DNA from: Streptomyces uncialis
Lineage (GTDB): Bacteria; Actinomycetota; Actinomycetes; Streptomycetales; Streptomycetaceae
Direction of reading: 5' to 3'
Length of the DNA: 64,000 nucleotides
Assembly: GCF_036250755.1 (NCBI RefSeq)
Contig: NZ_CP109583.1
Coordinates: forward strand, 3,224,001 to 3,288,000
The position numbers and the translations under genes were made by a program. The notes beneath the pieces were generated by a model. It searched no databases. It was not told the origin of the DNA and saw only the letters and a list, made by a program, of their open reading frames with translations. Shown piece by piece: positions 8,598-17,377 of this stretch (the stretch's first letter is position 1; each line of letters begins with the position of its first letter).

Positions 8598-9587
8598 TCA
8601 GCAGACCTCTTCGAGGTCGCGCCAGTCCCGGGTGTCGGGGCTGTCCGACACCCATCCGTCGAGCAGCCCGCGCACCAGGGACGCGGGCGCGGCGATCCCG
8701 CACTCCCGCTCCGGCACCCACTGGTGGCCGTCGGTGACATGGCCGAGCGGACCGGGCTGGCCCGGCTCGCTGTGGTCGTGCGGGTCGAGGTGCTCGCCGT
8801 CGCCCTCGTCGCTGGGCATCCGGCTCTCCGAGCACATCCGGCACAGCAGCCGCACCGACGACGACCAGTCCTCGGCGGCGAAGCCCGCGTCGGCCGCGAG
8901 ACGCTCCAGGGCGTCGCGGTCCTCCTCGTCGTCCGCCTCCAGCAGCACCACCCAGGTCGGCACCGGGGAGGGCGCCCACAGCTCGATCTCGTCGAAGACC
9001 GGGTACACGTGTCCGGCGGCGGTGGTCCGCTCGCCGTGCGGGACACCGTCGTGCAGGACGACCTCGCCCCAGCGGCGGCCCGAGGACGGCAGCGGGATGG
9101 ACAGCACCTCGATACGGGCGGGGTCCAGCCGCCGCCCCCACACCACCTCGGCCTCGCCCTCCGGCGACAGCCGTACCGCCGCGCTGCCCAGCTCCATCCC
9201 GACCGGCTCGCCCGCGGCCCCGCCGGACCCGGGCCGGCCTGGCACCTTCAGCCCGTACGCCTGCCAGGCGCGACGGGCCAGCGGCCAGTCCTGGAGGGCG
9301 GTCGCCGCGATCCCGACGTTCCACCAGTCGGGGGCGCCCGTCTCGCGGTCCAGCAGCGCCACGGCCCGCAGCCCGGCGGCGCGGGCCTGCTCCCAGTCGT
9401 GCCGGAACTTGTGCAGCAGCGCGAGATTGAACCAGGACTCCGACAGCCAGGGCTCCAGGTCGGCGGCGCGGGTCAGCAGCGCCCCCGCGTCCTCGTAGCG
9501 GCCGTCGCCGATCAGTGTGAACGCCCGGTCGGTGGCCTGCCGCCAGGACGCGGAGGGCCGGTGCCGTCCCTTGCCGAAGATCCTCAC
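8598..9587 (-). CDS. TPR-containing cytosolic protein, unknown function
   Basis: This is a 329-residue soluble protein. Residues about 15-110 form tetratricopeptide-like helix pairs (ALLTRAADLEPWLSESWFNL; AWQAYG). The rest is a mixed domain with a region rich in D/E (EADDEEDRDALERL), a C-R-M-C pair and an HLDPHDHSEPG stretch that could bind metal. It starts at GTG 9587 and there is no signal peptide. TPR proteins usually mediate protein contacts; no partner is evident among its neighbours. It lies between def and the HD-domain genes on the same strand with gaps of about 200 bases. Confidence 0.75.
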   Translation of the reverse strand: MRIFGKGRHRPSASWRQATDRAFTLIGDGRYEDAGALLTRAADLEPWLSESWFNLALLHKFRHDWEQARAAGLRAVALLDRETGAPDWWNVGIAATALQDWPLARRAWQAYGLKVPGRPGSGGAAGEPVGMELGSAAVRLSPEGEAEVVWGRRLDPARIEVLSIPLPSSGRRWGEVVLHDGVPHGERTTAAGHVYPVFDEIELWAPSPVPTWVVLLEADDEEDRDALERLAADAGFAAEDWSSSVRLLCRMCSESRMPSDEGDGEHLDPHDHSEPGQPGPLGHVTDGHQWVPERECGIAAPASLVRGLLDGWVSDSPDTRDWRDLEEVC

Positions 9588-9786
9588 GATTCCCGCCTGC
9601 CGTCCTCACCGGGGGGCGCGGGTTCCTGCCCCGCCCCGACACAGCCAGGGTTCACGCCCCCGGACACCCTTCTCGTAGCGTCTTTCCTTCGCATCCAACC
9701 ATGGACGGTCGGACGGCCGCTCATTACCCATGGGTTACCCAGGGACGGGCGACGTATGGCCCCCCGGGGCCCCGGGTCTGGCGGGC

Positions 9787-11208
9787 TCATGTCACGGCCC
9801 CGGCACCCGCGGCGCCCCCGGGCGGCCGGGCCGTGTCCCACGGCAGCAGCGCCCCGCTCCCCCGCTGGGCCAGCGCCCTGGCCAGCGCCTCCACCACTTC
9901 CGGCTGATGGTCGTGCCCGGTCGCCAGCCGCAGCCGCTCCAGCGCGGCCAGCGGGCCACCGGGGCCCTGCGCCCGGACCAGCTCGTCGTACGCGTTCGCC
10001 GTCCGTACGATCCGGGCGGCCAGCGGCTGCTCGCACCGGGGGTCCGCCTGCCGTTCCACGATGAGCGCCACCTCGGGGTCCACCCCGGTCTGGCGCACCA
10101 CGGCACCGCCGAGCCGGGCGATCCGCCGCTGCGCCTCGGCGGGGAGGGACGCGGTGGCCCCGGCCGGTACCGGGTCGACCAGGGACAGCTGCCCGATGTC
10201 GTGCATCAGCGCCGCGTGCTCCAGGACGGTGAGCGCGGACCGCGACAGTCCCAGCTCCCGGCCGACGGCCCGGCTGAGCGCGGCGACCGCCCGTGCGTGG
10301 CCGTGCGGGGTGTACCCGGCGATCTCCGTGGACCGGGCCAGGGACGCGATGGTCTGCCGGTAGGTCTGGCGGACCGCCGCGTACCGGCGCAGCGAGAGCT
10401 GGGTGAGCAGCAGCGGCAGCGAGAACACCGGCAGGGCCCACAGTCCGGCGACGGCGACGGTGAGCGCCATGACCGCGCCGGTCGCGCAGACCGCCGAGCC
10501 GATCCCGATCATCGCGCGCAGCTCGTCGCGCAGCAGCGGTGCGAACGGCCAGCCGGTACGGGCCCGGGCCAGGGCCGCGGCGAGGACCGCGTCGCACAGC
10601 GCGGTGACCGCCAGGACCCCGGTCATCCACAGCGCGTAGACGGGTCCGGGGTGGACCAGGTCCGCGAGGGCGCCGGTGTTGTACAGGGGCTGGAAGCAGA
10701 CCGCGGCGAACGCGACGCTCAGGGTGCGGCGGGCGAGCTGTTCGGGCGCGGGGCCGCGGCCGGCCGCGAGGTGCGGAAGTCCGCCGAGGAGTCCGGCGGC
10801 CACGGTCACGGTGACCACCTGGGCGACGCCGTGATGGGTGGCGCCGCCCCCGTTCTCCCCGAGCAGGGCGTAAGCGAGGGCCCCGGCCGCGGCCAGCGGG
10901 GCGGTGTCCCGTTCGCCCTCGGAGGTACCGCCGGTCCGGGCGAGCTCACCGACCGCGATGAGCAGCCCGAAGGCGAGCGCGGTGCCCCGCTCGTGCACAC
11001 CCGCCCAGACGGTCACTCCGATCGCCCAGACGGTCAGCGACCCGGCGGAGCCGAGCACCAGCACGACGGTGAGCCTGCCCAGCAGCGACCCCCGCGCGCG
11101 GGCGGCCGGGGCGGGGCGGGGGTCCCGGGCGTTGCCGGAGGGCGGGCCGGGCGGGGGCGGGGCCTGGGGTGGCCCGCCGGGGAGGTCCCCGTGGGCCGGT
11201 GGTGGCAC
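9787..11208 (-). CDS. Membrane protein with degenerate HD-GYP domain
   Basis: The protein has an N-terminal membrane part with about seven hydrophobic segments and a C-terminal HD-type domain (HAALMHDIGQLSL). Unlike its neighbour it lacks the HHE and GYP motifs of cyclic-di-GMP phosphodiesterases, having ALIVERQADPRCEQP in their place, so it is probably catalytically weak, a sensor or a partner. The start is uncertain. The frame is open to 11445 across the end of the upstream gene, but that part is proline/arginine-rich and unlike a protein start. I used the in-frame GTG at 11208 (473 aa). It may be co-transcribed with the canonical HD-GYP gene upstream. Confidence 0.65.
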   Translation of the reverse strand: MPPPAHGDLPGGPPQAPPPPGPPSGNARDPRPAPAARARGSLLGRLTVVLVLGSAGSLTVWAIGVTVWAGVHERGTALAFGLLIAVGELARTGGTSEGERDTAPLAAAGALAYALLGENGGGATHHGVAQVVTVTVAAGLLGGLPHLAAGRGPAPEQLARRTLSVAFAAVCFQPLYNTGALADLVHPGPVYALWMTGVLAVTALCDAVLAAALARARTGWPFAPLLRDELRAMIGIGSAVCATGAVMALTVAVAGLWALPVFSLPLLLTQLSLRRYAAVRQTYRQTIASLARSTEIAGYTPHGHARAVAALSRAVGRELGLSRSALTVLEHAALMHDIGQLSLVDPVPAGATASLPAEAQRRIARLGGAVVRQTGVDPEVALIVERQADPRCEQPLAARIVRTANAYDELVRAQGPGGPLAALERLRLATGHDHQPEVVEALARALAQRGSGALLPWDTARPPGGAAGAGAVT

Positions 11209-11332
11209 GCCGGGGAGATCCCCTGGTCCGGTCCGGCGGCCGGGCCCGGTCCCGGGGCGGCCGTGCCGCGGACCGTCCGGCCCGGGGCCTTCCCGGCGGC
11301 CCGGCCCGGCACCTCCGGGGGCCTGCCGGGGG

Positions 11333-12703
11333 TCACGACGGGCTCCCGGCGGGCGAGCCGGTGGCGCGGGGGGCGGGCAGATCGGGGCCGTCGGCGGTGA
11401 CCGACGGATGCCAGCCGTGCCGGTCGAGGGCCCGGACCAGCGCACCGACCATCCGGGGGTCGAAGTGCGCGCCCGCGCAGCGTTCCAGCTCGGCCACCGC
11501 CTTCGGCACCGAACGGGCCCTGCTGTACGAGCGGGTCGAGGTCATCGCGTCGAACGCGTCCGCGACGGCGACCACCCGGGCGCACTCGGGGATACGGTCC
11601 CCGGCCAGCCCGTACGGGTAGCCGCTGCCGTCGACGCGTTCATGGTGGTGGAGGATCGCCGCGCGGGCCTCCCCGAGGAAGCCGATGCCCCGGGTGATCT
11701 CGTGCCCGTACTCCGGGTGCAGCTCGATCACCCGCCGTTCCTGCGGGGTGAGGGGACCGTCCTTGCGCAGCAGCCGGGTGGGCACCCCCAGCTTGCCGAC
11801 GTCGTGCAGGATGCCCGCGAACCGCAGGGTCTCCACCCGGCTGTCGTCCATCCCCAGCTCCTGGGCGATCATCACCGACGCCTGCCCGACGCGTTCGCTG
11901 TGGCCCCGGGTGTATCCGTCCTTGAGGTCGACGGCCTGGACCAGGGCCCGGATGGTCGACTGATGGGCGGCCCGCTCACGGTGGTACTGGGCGAACAGCC
12001 AGCAGGAGATGTACATCGGCAGCAGCACGAGCAGCGCGGCCCCGGGACCGTACGGGCTGCGCCACAGCACCGTCATCATCAGCCCGACCAGACCGTGCAC
12101 ACTGACGGGCGCCAGCACCGGCCAGAACCGGCCGCGCCAGGCCCGGCGGGCCGGTACCCGCTCGGCGAGGACGAGGATTCCGCCGTCGAGGACCGTGAGC
12201 ACGGCGCAGAACACCACCACCGCGGCGGCGGCGGGCGCCAGCGCGTACGGGAAGTCGGGTCCGGCGGGGCCGCCGACCGCGCCGGGACCGCCGAGCGCCT
12301 GATGGGCGAGGGCCGCCGCCCAGCAGGCGAGGGCGAGCTGGGCCGCGTGCCAGATCCGGCGGGGACCGGCGGGCCGCCGCTCCACCCGCGCCAGCAGCGC
12401 GCCGGGCACACCGACGAGCGCGGCGGCGGCCGGTGGCAGCAGAAACGCTCCGGCGAGCAGGACCGGGAAGAACATGCCCATGCCCCGGGGGGCGTGGCGG
12501 CCCATGAAACGGCAGCGCGGCAGCTGCTCGCACCCCGCGTACAGGGCGGCGAGCAGGGCGACGGCGAGCCACGGCACCGAAGGGGCGTCCGGGGAGCCGG
12601 CCGCCCGGGGAACGGCGGCGGCCAGCGCGGGCGCCGCGCAGAGCAGCGCCGCCAGCGCGGCGCCGAGGATGTACGCACGGGCCAAGGCGGGTACCGACCG
12701 CAT
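11333..12703 (-). CDS. Integral-membrane HD-GYP protein, probable cyclic-di-GMP phosphodiesterase
   Basis: In this 456-residue protein about eight hydrophobic segments (residues 10-245) are followed by a complete HD-GYP domain: H300-D301 in LHDVGK, HHHERVDGSGYP (about 352-363) and VADAFDAMTS. These are the metal and substrate motifs of enzymes that hydrolyse cyclic-di-GMP, a signal that controls Streptomyces development. GGAGGAG lies seven bases before the ATG. It sits just downstream of rsrA on the same strand but behind a terminator-like hairpin. Confidence 0.85.
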   Translation of the reverse strand: MRSVPALARAYILGAALAALLCAAPALAAAVPRAAGSPDAPSVPWLAVALLAALYAGCEQLPRCRFMGRHAPRGMGMFFPVLLAGAFLLPPAAAALVGVPGALLARVERRPAGPRRIWHAAQLALACWAAALAHQALGGPGAVGGPAGPDFPYALAPAAAAVVVFCAVLTVLDGGILVLAERVPARRAWRGRFWPVLAPVSVHGLVGLMMTVLWRSPYGPGAALLVLLPMYISCWLFAQYHRERAAHQSTIRALVQAVDLKDGYTRGHSERVGQASVMIAQELGMDDSRVETLRFAGILHDVGKLGVPTRLLRKDGPLTPQERRVIELHPEYGHEITRGIGFLGEARAAILHHHERVDGSGYPYGLAGDRIPECARVVAVADAFDAMTSTRSYSRARSVPKAVAELERCAGAHFDPRMVGALVRALDRHGWHPSVTADGPDLPAPRATGSPAGSPS

Positions 12704-12900
12704 CCACCGCTCCTCCCCCGGGCCCGGCCGCCCGAAAGGGGCCGGGCGCGCCCGTCACAGGCTCCGGAGAATAGGGGTCGCCGGGTGGCGTTCGGGCGGC
12801 ATCAGCGGATTCGCCCGGCCTCCCCCACGGGGATTAGCACATTCGGGTGATTTTCCCGTCGCACCCATTCCCCACGGCGCGGCGGCTTGACCCCAGGCGT

Positions 12901-12930
12901 GCCGCTCCCCCTCGGCGGGGGTGGAGCGGC
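12901..12930 (-). terminator. Hairpin downstream of rsrA
   Basis: GCCGCTCCCC and GGGGTGGAGCGGC form a stem about 20 bases beyond the rsrA stop, suggesting an end for the sigR-rsrA transcript. Confidence 0.55.
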
Positions 12931-12949
12931 AGCGGGAGGAAGGCGCGGC

Positions 12950-13294
12950 TCAGGCGCCTTCGGCGGAGGCGGTGACGTCCTTCTCCGCGGACTTCGTGTA
13001 CGGGCCGGGCAGCGGGTCGGTCACGCTGTCCCCGGACTCACCGGAACGGATCAGATCGATCCGGCCCATGACCTTGGCCCGCAGATCGGTGGGTACGTCG
13101 TCATGACCGCAGCACCGTTTCACCAGCTTCTTCACGGCCTGTTCGAGACCGTACTTCTCCAGGCACGGGGAGCACTCCTCGAAGTGCGTCTCGAACTTCG
13201 TGCAGTCGCCCTCGGGCATCTCACGGTCGAGGTACTCGTAGAGGTGGTCGAGTACTTCGGTGCAGTCCGTCTCGTGCGGCTCTCCGCAGCTCAT
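12950..13294 (-). CDS. rsrA: Anti-sigma factor RsrA, thiol-redox sensor (ZAS family)
   Basis: RsrA binds and silences sigma-R in reducing conditions and releases it when its cysteines oxidise to disulfides. The residues known from S. coelicolor RsrA are at identical numbers here: C3, C11, C31, H37, C41, C44, C61 and C62, including the H-x3-C-x2-C zinc motif THFEECSPC. The protein has 114 residues, slightly longer than the 105 I recall for S. coelicolor, with an extra acidic tail. Its ATG overlaps the sigR stop (ATGA), ensuring balanced synthesis of the pair. Confidence 0.97.
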   Translation of the reverse strand: MSCGEPHETDCTEVLDHLYEYLDREMPEGDCTKFETHFEECSPCLEKYGLEQAVKKLVKRCCGHDDVPTDLRAKVMGRIDLIRSGESGDSVTDPLPGPYTKSAEKDVTASAEGA

Positions 13295-13956
13295 GAGCCC
13301 GAGCCTTTCGCTTCGTTCGCCTCTCCGGCGCCGGCCGGGACGAGACCGCGATCACGCGCGTAGTCCTCCAGCATGCCGCGGAGTTGGCGGCGGCCCCGGT
13401 GCAGCCGGGACATCACCGTGCCGATGGGTGTACCCATGATGTCCGCGATCTCCTTGTACGCAAAGCCTTCGACGTCCGCGAGGTAGACCGCGATGCGGAA
13501 CTCCTCGGGGATCGCCTGGAGGGCTTCCTTCACATCCGAGTCCGGCAGATGGTCCAGCGCCTGCGACTCGGCGGAGCGCAGCCCGGTGGACATATGGGAC
13601 TCGGCACGCGCGAGCTGCCAGTCCTCGATCTCCTCGGCGGCGCTGCGCTGCGGCTCGCGCTGCTTCTTGCGGTACGAGTTGATGAAGGTGTTCGTCAGGA
13701 TGCGGTACAGCCACGCCTTGAGGTTGGTGCCCTCACGGAACTGGTGGAACGACGCGTACGCCTTGGCGTACGTCTCCTGCACCAGATCCTCGGCGTCGGC
13801 CGGGTTGCGCGTCATGCGCAGGGCCGCGGAGTACATCTGGTCGAGAAATTCGAGGGCGTCCCGCTCGAAACGGGCGTTGCGCTCGGCGGTCGACTCCTCG
13901 GGCCGTTCCGCCTGGCCGTGCTCGGTCCCCGCGTCGGTCCCAGTGACCGGACCCAC
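13291..13956 (-). CDS. sigR: Oxidative-stress ECF sigma factor SigR
   Basis: This group IV sigma factor directs the thiol-oxidative-stress regulon. Region 2 ([22 protein letters not shown], about residues 39-60) and region 4 ([17 protein letters not shown], about 159-175) are intact in the 221-residue short form. The short start is the GTG at 13956, by homology to S. coelicolor sigma-R; GAGGAG directly abuts it, so the ribosome site is atypical. The same frame opens at ATG 14184, adding 76 residues. In S. coelicolor a longer unstable isoform, sigma-R', is made from the sigma-R-induced promoter, and such a promoter is present here, so both forms are likely. Confidence 0.93.
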   Translation of the reverse strand: MGPVTGTDAGTEHGQAERPEESTAERNARFERDALEFLDQMYSAALRMTRNPADAEDLVQETYAKAYASFHQFREGTNLKAWLYRILTNTFINSYRKKQREPQRSAAEEIEDWQLARAESHMSTGLRSAESQALDHLPDSDVKEALQAIPEEFRIAVYLADVEGFAYKEIADIMGTPIGTVMSRLHRGRRQLRGMLEDYARDRGLVPAGAGEANEAKGSGS

Positions 13957-14277
13957 CTCCTCAGGCGCTGTCGTGGAACCGGGACCGGTCCCACCCGCTT
14001 CGGAGAATAGTCGACCACGGGTCGACGGGGCGGTCGGGCCGTACGGGGCCGGGGTCGCGGGAAGGGCGGGTGCCGACAGGTCCGGACCGCCGGGCGCCCG
14101 GGTGGGGGCACCGATCGCCGAGGGCAGGACGGACCAGTTCAGACCCGTGGTGCCACTGCGGCTCGGGCAGGTGATCGAACCCATGCGGTGTTCTCCCTCT
14201 CGATCGGTCGGACCGGGCGGGCACCGGCTTCGGCGGTCCTACTGGACGGAGCCGTGTGCACGCCTTCTGTTCGCCAC

Positions 14278-14304
14278 AACAGCACCCGGGGGCCCGGCAT
14301 TCCC
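14278..14304 (-). promoter_or_regulatory. Sigma-R autoregulatory promoter of sigR
   Basis: On the minus strand GGGAAT (14304-14299) is followed by exactly 18 bases and GTT (14280-14278), a match to the known sigma-R consensus GGAAT-N18/19-GTT. Transcription would begin near 14272 and read through the upstream ATG at 14184, giving the long sigma-R' isoform. Confidence 0.85.
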
Positions 14305-14330
14305 CGCCGGTGGGCGGGTCGGCCGGGCGG

Positions 14331-15005
14331 TCAGCGGAGCCGCGCGGTCCACTCCACGACGGCGTCCGTGAGGGTGAGCAAGGTCTCGTCCTGGGTGACC
14401 GGCGCGCGCTTGGGCACGGCGAAGGAGTGGTCGGCGGACGGGACCGGTACGAGTTCGTGGGCGCCGTCGGGGAACTCCTCCGGGTGCCCGAAGGGGTCGT
14501 TCCCGCCCTGGACGACCAGGGTCGGGACCCGGGCGCCGAGGAGTTCCCCGGCCCGTGAGCGGTCCGGGCGGCCGGGCGGGTGCAGCGGGAAGGCCAGCGC
14601 GAGGACGGCGTGGGCGCCGAGGTCGTGGGCGGTGCGGCACGCGACCCGGGCGCCGGCGCTGCGGCCTCCCGCGATGACCGGGAGGCCGGGGGTGGTGAGG
14701 GCGGGCCACAGGTCCCGCCAGCCCGCATCGAGGGTCTTCGGGGCGGGGGCCAGCTTCTTCCCGGCGACACGCCAGGGCTGCTCCACGAGGGCTACCGTCA
14801 CGCCGTTCGGGGGGAGGGTGGCGGCCAGCGCCTGGAGGTCGCGGGCGCCGATGCCGCCGCCCGCGCCGTGGCTCACCGCGAGGGTGAGGGCGGGGTGGGG
14901 GGCGTGGTACCACGTGATCCGGGCGTCCCCCGGTCCGGTGGGGACGGTCTCCGGGGCCCCGGGGCCGGGGGCGCCTGTTCTTGCGTTGCTGTCGTTGGAG
15001 GTCAC
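14331..15005 (-). CDS. Alpha/beta-hydrolase family protein (KANL3/Tex30-like)
   Basis: This 224-residue protein carries alpha/beta-hydrolase signatures: an oxyanion turn SHGAGGG, a nucleophile elbow GGRSAGARVA, a late acid in QGGNDPFG and the catalytic histidine in SADHSF. This pattern fits the small dienelactone-hydrolase-like family; the substrate is unknown. I chose the GTG at 15005 with AAGGGGCAGG upstream. The frame stays open to 15593 but that part runs through intergenic repeat DNA and is not protein-like. It lies between sigR and a block of dispersed repeats. Confidence 0.8.
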   Translation of the reverse strand: MTSNDSNARTGAPGPGAPETVPTGPGDARITWYHAPHPALTLAVSHGAGGGIGARDLQALAATLPPNGVTVALVEQPWRVAGKKLAPAPKTLDAGWRDLWPALTTPGLPVIAGGRSAGARVACRTAHDLGAHAVLALAFPLHPPGRPDRSRAGELLGARVPTLVVQGGNDPFGHPEEFPDGAHELVPVPSADHSFAVPKRAPVTQDETLLTLTDAVVEWTARLR

Positions 15006-15034
15006 GGGGGCATCCTGCCCCTTGGGTACGCGGG

Positions 15035-15630
15035 GCTGGGCGTACTTCGTTCCTGTGCCGTCGCTCGGTGGTTCGCGCAGTTCCCCGCGGGTCGCCTTCG
15101 CTTGCGCTTCCCAGGTCTGTCCGGGTGGGCGCGCTTGTTCCTGTGCCGTCGCTCGTCGTTTCTGCGCAGTTCCCCGCGCCCCTTTGGGGCGCGTTCTGTT
15201 TGTTCTTCGGGTCGGTGCCGGTCGGGATTCTCCGTCCTCGCTCCAACGCGCTCGGTCGGACATCCCCCTTGCCCTGCTGAAGAGCATCGGAGTCTGCGGG
15301 CAGAGATTCCCGCCCACCCCCTCCCGCAGCAGCGCGCCCGCACGAGGAGGATGGTTCAGCCCCGGCCCCGCAGACTGACGACAGCCCCAGATGGGCGCCC
15401 CCAAAGGGGCGCGGGGAACTGCGCAAAAGACGAGGGCCGACCCGCACCCGGCGAACGACCTCAAGGGGCAGCATCCAGGGGCGCGGGGAACTGCGCACCC
15501 ACGAAGTACCTGCACGGGGACAAGTACGCCCAGGTGTGGAACCCCAGGGGCGCGAGGAACCGCGCACCCTCCGAACGACGGCACCGGAAACAAGTGCGCC
15601 CAGCCGGACAGACCTCGGAAGCGCCGGAGG
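15035..15630. repeat. Dispersed GC-rich repeat element (copy A)
   Basis: This is about 600 bases without a gene. Two GCGCAGTTCCCCGCG blocks (15075-15089, 15164-15178) face two inverted GCGCGGGGAACTGCGC blocks (15409-15424, 15481-15496) and a degenerate third (15549-15565). Between them is a core shared with 34330-34500, including the hairpin GGAGTCTGC-N2-GCAGA...TTCC at 15289-15310. It fills the gap between two minus-strand genes. Confidence 0.85.
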
Positions 15631-16353
15631 TCATACCCGGAGGAGCCACCTCGTGGTTCCTATGAGGGAGCACAGCGACACCGCGTGGAAGAGGAAGAAC
15701 CACAGGCCCGCCGGGACATTGGTGAGCCGTGAGAGCTGATCCGCGTCGGAGTCACCCGCCCCGCCGCGCCGCCGCTTCGCCTGGAGCTCGAACGCGGGCC
15801 GTACCCCGCCCAGCACCAGGAACCACACCACGGCGTACGCGAACGCGGCCTGCACCTGGGGGCCCGCCAGCCAGGAGACGAGCAGGAACGTCCCCCCGGA
15901 CAGGATCACGGTGAGCACCCCGTACGCGTTGCGGATCATGACGAGCATCACCAGCAGCAGCCCGGTGGCCAGCCACAGCAGCAGCGTGATGTACCCCGCC
16001 CCGAGCAGCGCGGCCCCGCCGAGACCCAGCAGCGGGGGCGCGGTGTACCCGGCGGCGGCGGTGAGGATCATGCCGATGCCGGTGGGCTTGCCGCGGCTGA
16101 CGGTGAGTCCGGAGGTGTCGGAGTGCAGCCGGATGCCGTCCAGCCTGCGCCCGGTGGCGAGGGCGACGAGACCGTGCCCGCCCTCGTGGGCGATGGTGAT
16201 CGCGTTGCGGGACAGCCGCCACAGCGGATGCGGCACGACCACGAGCAGCGCGGCGACGGCGGTGGCGACCACCACCCAGAGGTCCGGGTCGGGCTGCGTG
16301 GAGAAGACGCGGTCCCACAGGTCGGTCAGGCCGTCGATGGCGAGAGTGTTCAT
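15631..16353 (-). CDS. M50-like integral-membrane metalloprotease family protein
   Basis: This 240-residue protein has about six hydrophobic segments and an HEGGHG motif (about residues 55-60) in the second segment. The HExxH signature places it in the M50B-like family that cleaves substrates within or next to the membrane. The C-terminal part has a basic cytoplasmic loop (KRRRGG) and one more segment. Substrate and partner are unknown. Its 3' end abuts repeat copy A. Confidence 0.82.
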   Translation of the reverse strand: MNTLAIDGLTDLWDRVFSTQPDPDLWVVVATAVAALLVVVPHPLWRLSRNAITIAHEGGHGLVALATGRRLDGIRLHSDTSGLTVSRGKPTGIGMILTAAAGYTAPPLLGLGGAALLGAGYITLLLWLATGLLLVMLVMIRNAYGVLTVILSGGTFLLVSWLAGPQVQAAFAYAVVWFLVLGGVRPAFELQAKRRRGGAGDSDADQLSRLTNVPAGLWFFLFHAVSLCSLIGTTRWLLRV

Positions 16354-16402
16354 TTTCCGGGCGGCTCCCTCAACGGTGCGGGGGTCTGGCAGTGTGACAT
16401 GT

Positions 16403-17224
16403 ATGTGTGGACGTTATGCGTCGAGCCGTCGGCCGGAGGACCTCGCGGGGATCTTCGGGATCACCGCGTGGGAGCCGACGGAGACCCTGGCCCCGGACTG
16501 GAACGTCGCGCCGACCAAGGAGGTCTTCGCCGTACTGGACCGTCCTGTGAAGGACGCCGAGGACCCCCGTCCGGTTCGCCAGTTGCGCACCCTCAGGTGG
16601 GGACTCGTCCCGTCGTGGGCGAAGACCCCCGAGGGCGCGGCCCGGATGATCAACGCGCGCGCCGAGACGGTGCACGAGAAGCCCTCGTTCCGCCGTCCCT
16701 TCACGGCGCGCCGCTGTCTGCTGCCCGCCGACGGCTACTACGAGTGGGTGACCGCGGCGGCGGAGCGGGAGCTGGAGGTCGAGGGGCGTAAGAAGCGGCC
16801 GCGCAAGCAGCCGTACTTCGTGACCCCGGCCGACGGTTCGGTGTTCGCGATGGCCGGGCTGTACGAGTTCTGGCGGGACCGTACGCTGCCCGACGAGCAT
16901 CCGCTGGCGTGGTGGGTGACGTGCACGGTCATCACCACGGAGGCGGAGACCACGCCGCTCGCGGGCGCGGACGGGGACGGGGACGGGCCGGGCACCCTCG
17001 CGGAGATCCATCCGCGGATGCCGCTGATGCTCACGCCGGACCGCTGGGACGCGTGGCTCGACCCGGCGCGTACCGACCCCGGCGAGGTGCGTGCGCTGCT
17101 GGAGCCGCCGCCGACCGGGCTGCTGCGGGCGTATCCCGTGGGCACGGCGGTCAGCAACGTCCGCAACAACGGCCCCGAGCTGCTCACGGAACTGGACGGT
17201 CCGGAGGAGGCCACCCTGTTCTGA
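16403..17224 (+). CDS. SOS-response-associated (SRAP) abasic-site crosslinking protein, YedK/HMCES family
   Basis: SRAP proteins shield abasic sites in single-stranded DNA by forming a covalent thiazolidine link through the N-terminal cysteine. Here Met-Cys2 (MCGRY) is present, with the conserved NARAET, DGYYEW and HPRMP motifs carrying the catalytic Asn, Glu and His. The start is fixed by the required Cys2 at ATG 16403, giving 273 residues. The frame is open further upstream but those residues oppose the M50 gene. It is divergent from that gene by about 50 bases. Confidence 0.93.
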   Translation: MCGRYASSRRPEDLAGIFGITAWEPTETLAPDWNVAPTKEVFAVLDRPVKDAEDPRPVRQLRTLRWGLVPSWAKTPEGAARMINARAETVHEKPSFRRPFTARRCLLPADGYYEWVTAAAERELEVEGRKKRPRKQPYFVTPADGSVFAMAGLYEFWRDRTLPDEHPLAWWVTCTVITTEAETTPLAGADGDGDGPGTLAEIHPRMPLMLTPDRWDAWLDPARTDPGEVRALLEPPPTGLLRAYPVGTAVSNVRNNGPELLTELDGPEEATLF

Positions 17225-17377
17225 CCGGTGCCAGGGCCTTGAAAGGGGTGCGGGCGGACGTGCGGCGGGGGCCCGTGGTGACCCCGGACGCGGTGCGCTG
17301 CCGGAGGGCTGTTTCCGGGGCGTTTCCCGGGCCGTCGCCGGGAAACGCCGTCGTGGCCAGCCACTAAGCTGAAGACC

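Noticed and set aside
14239..15567. Long minus-strand frames through the repeat block at 15.0-15.6 kb that appear to extend the hydrolase
   Set aside because: Upstream of GTG 15005 the text is translated repeat DNA (RGTAQKRR-like) with no relation to hydrolases.
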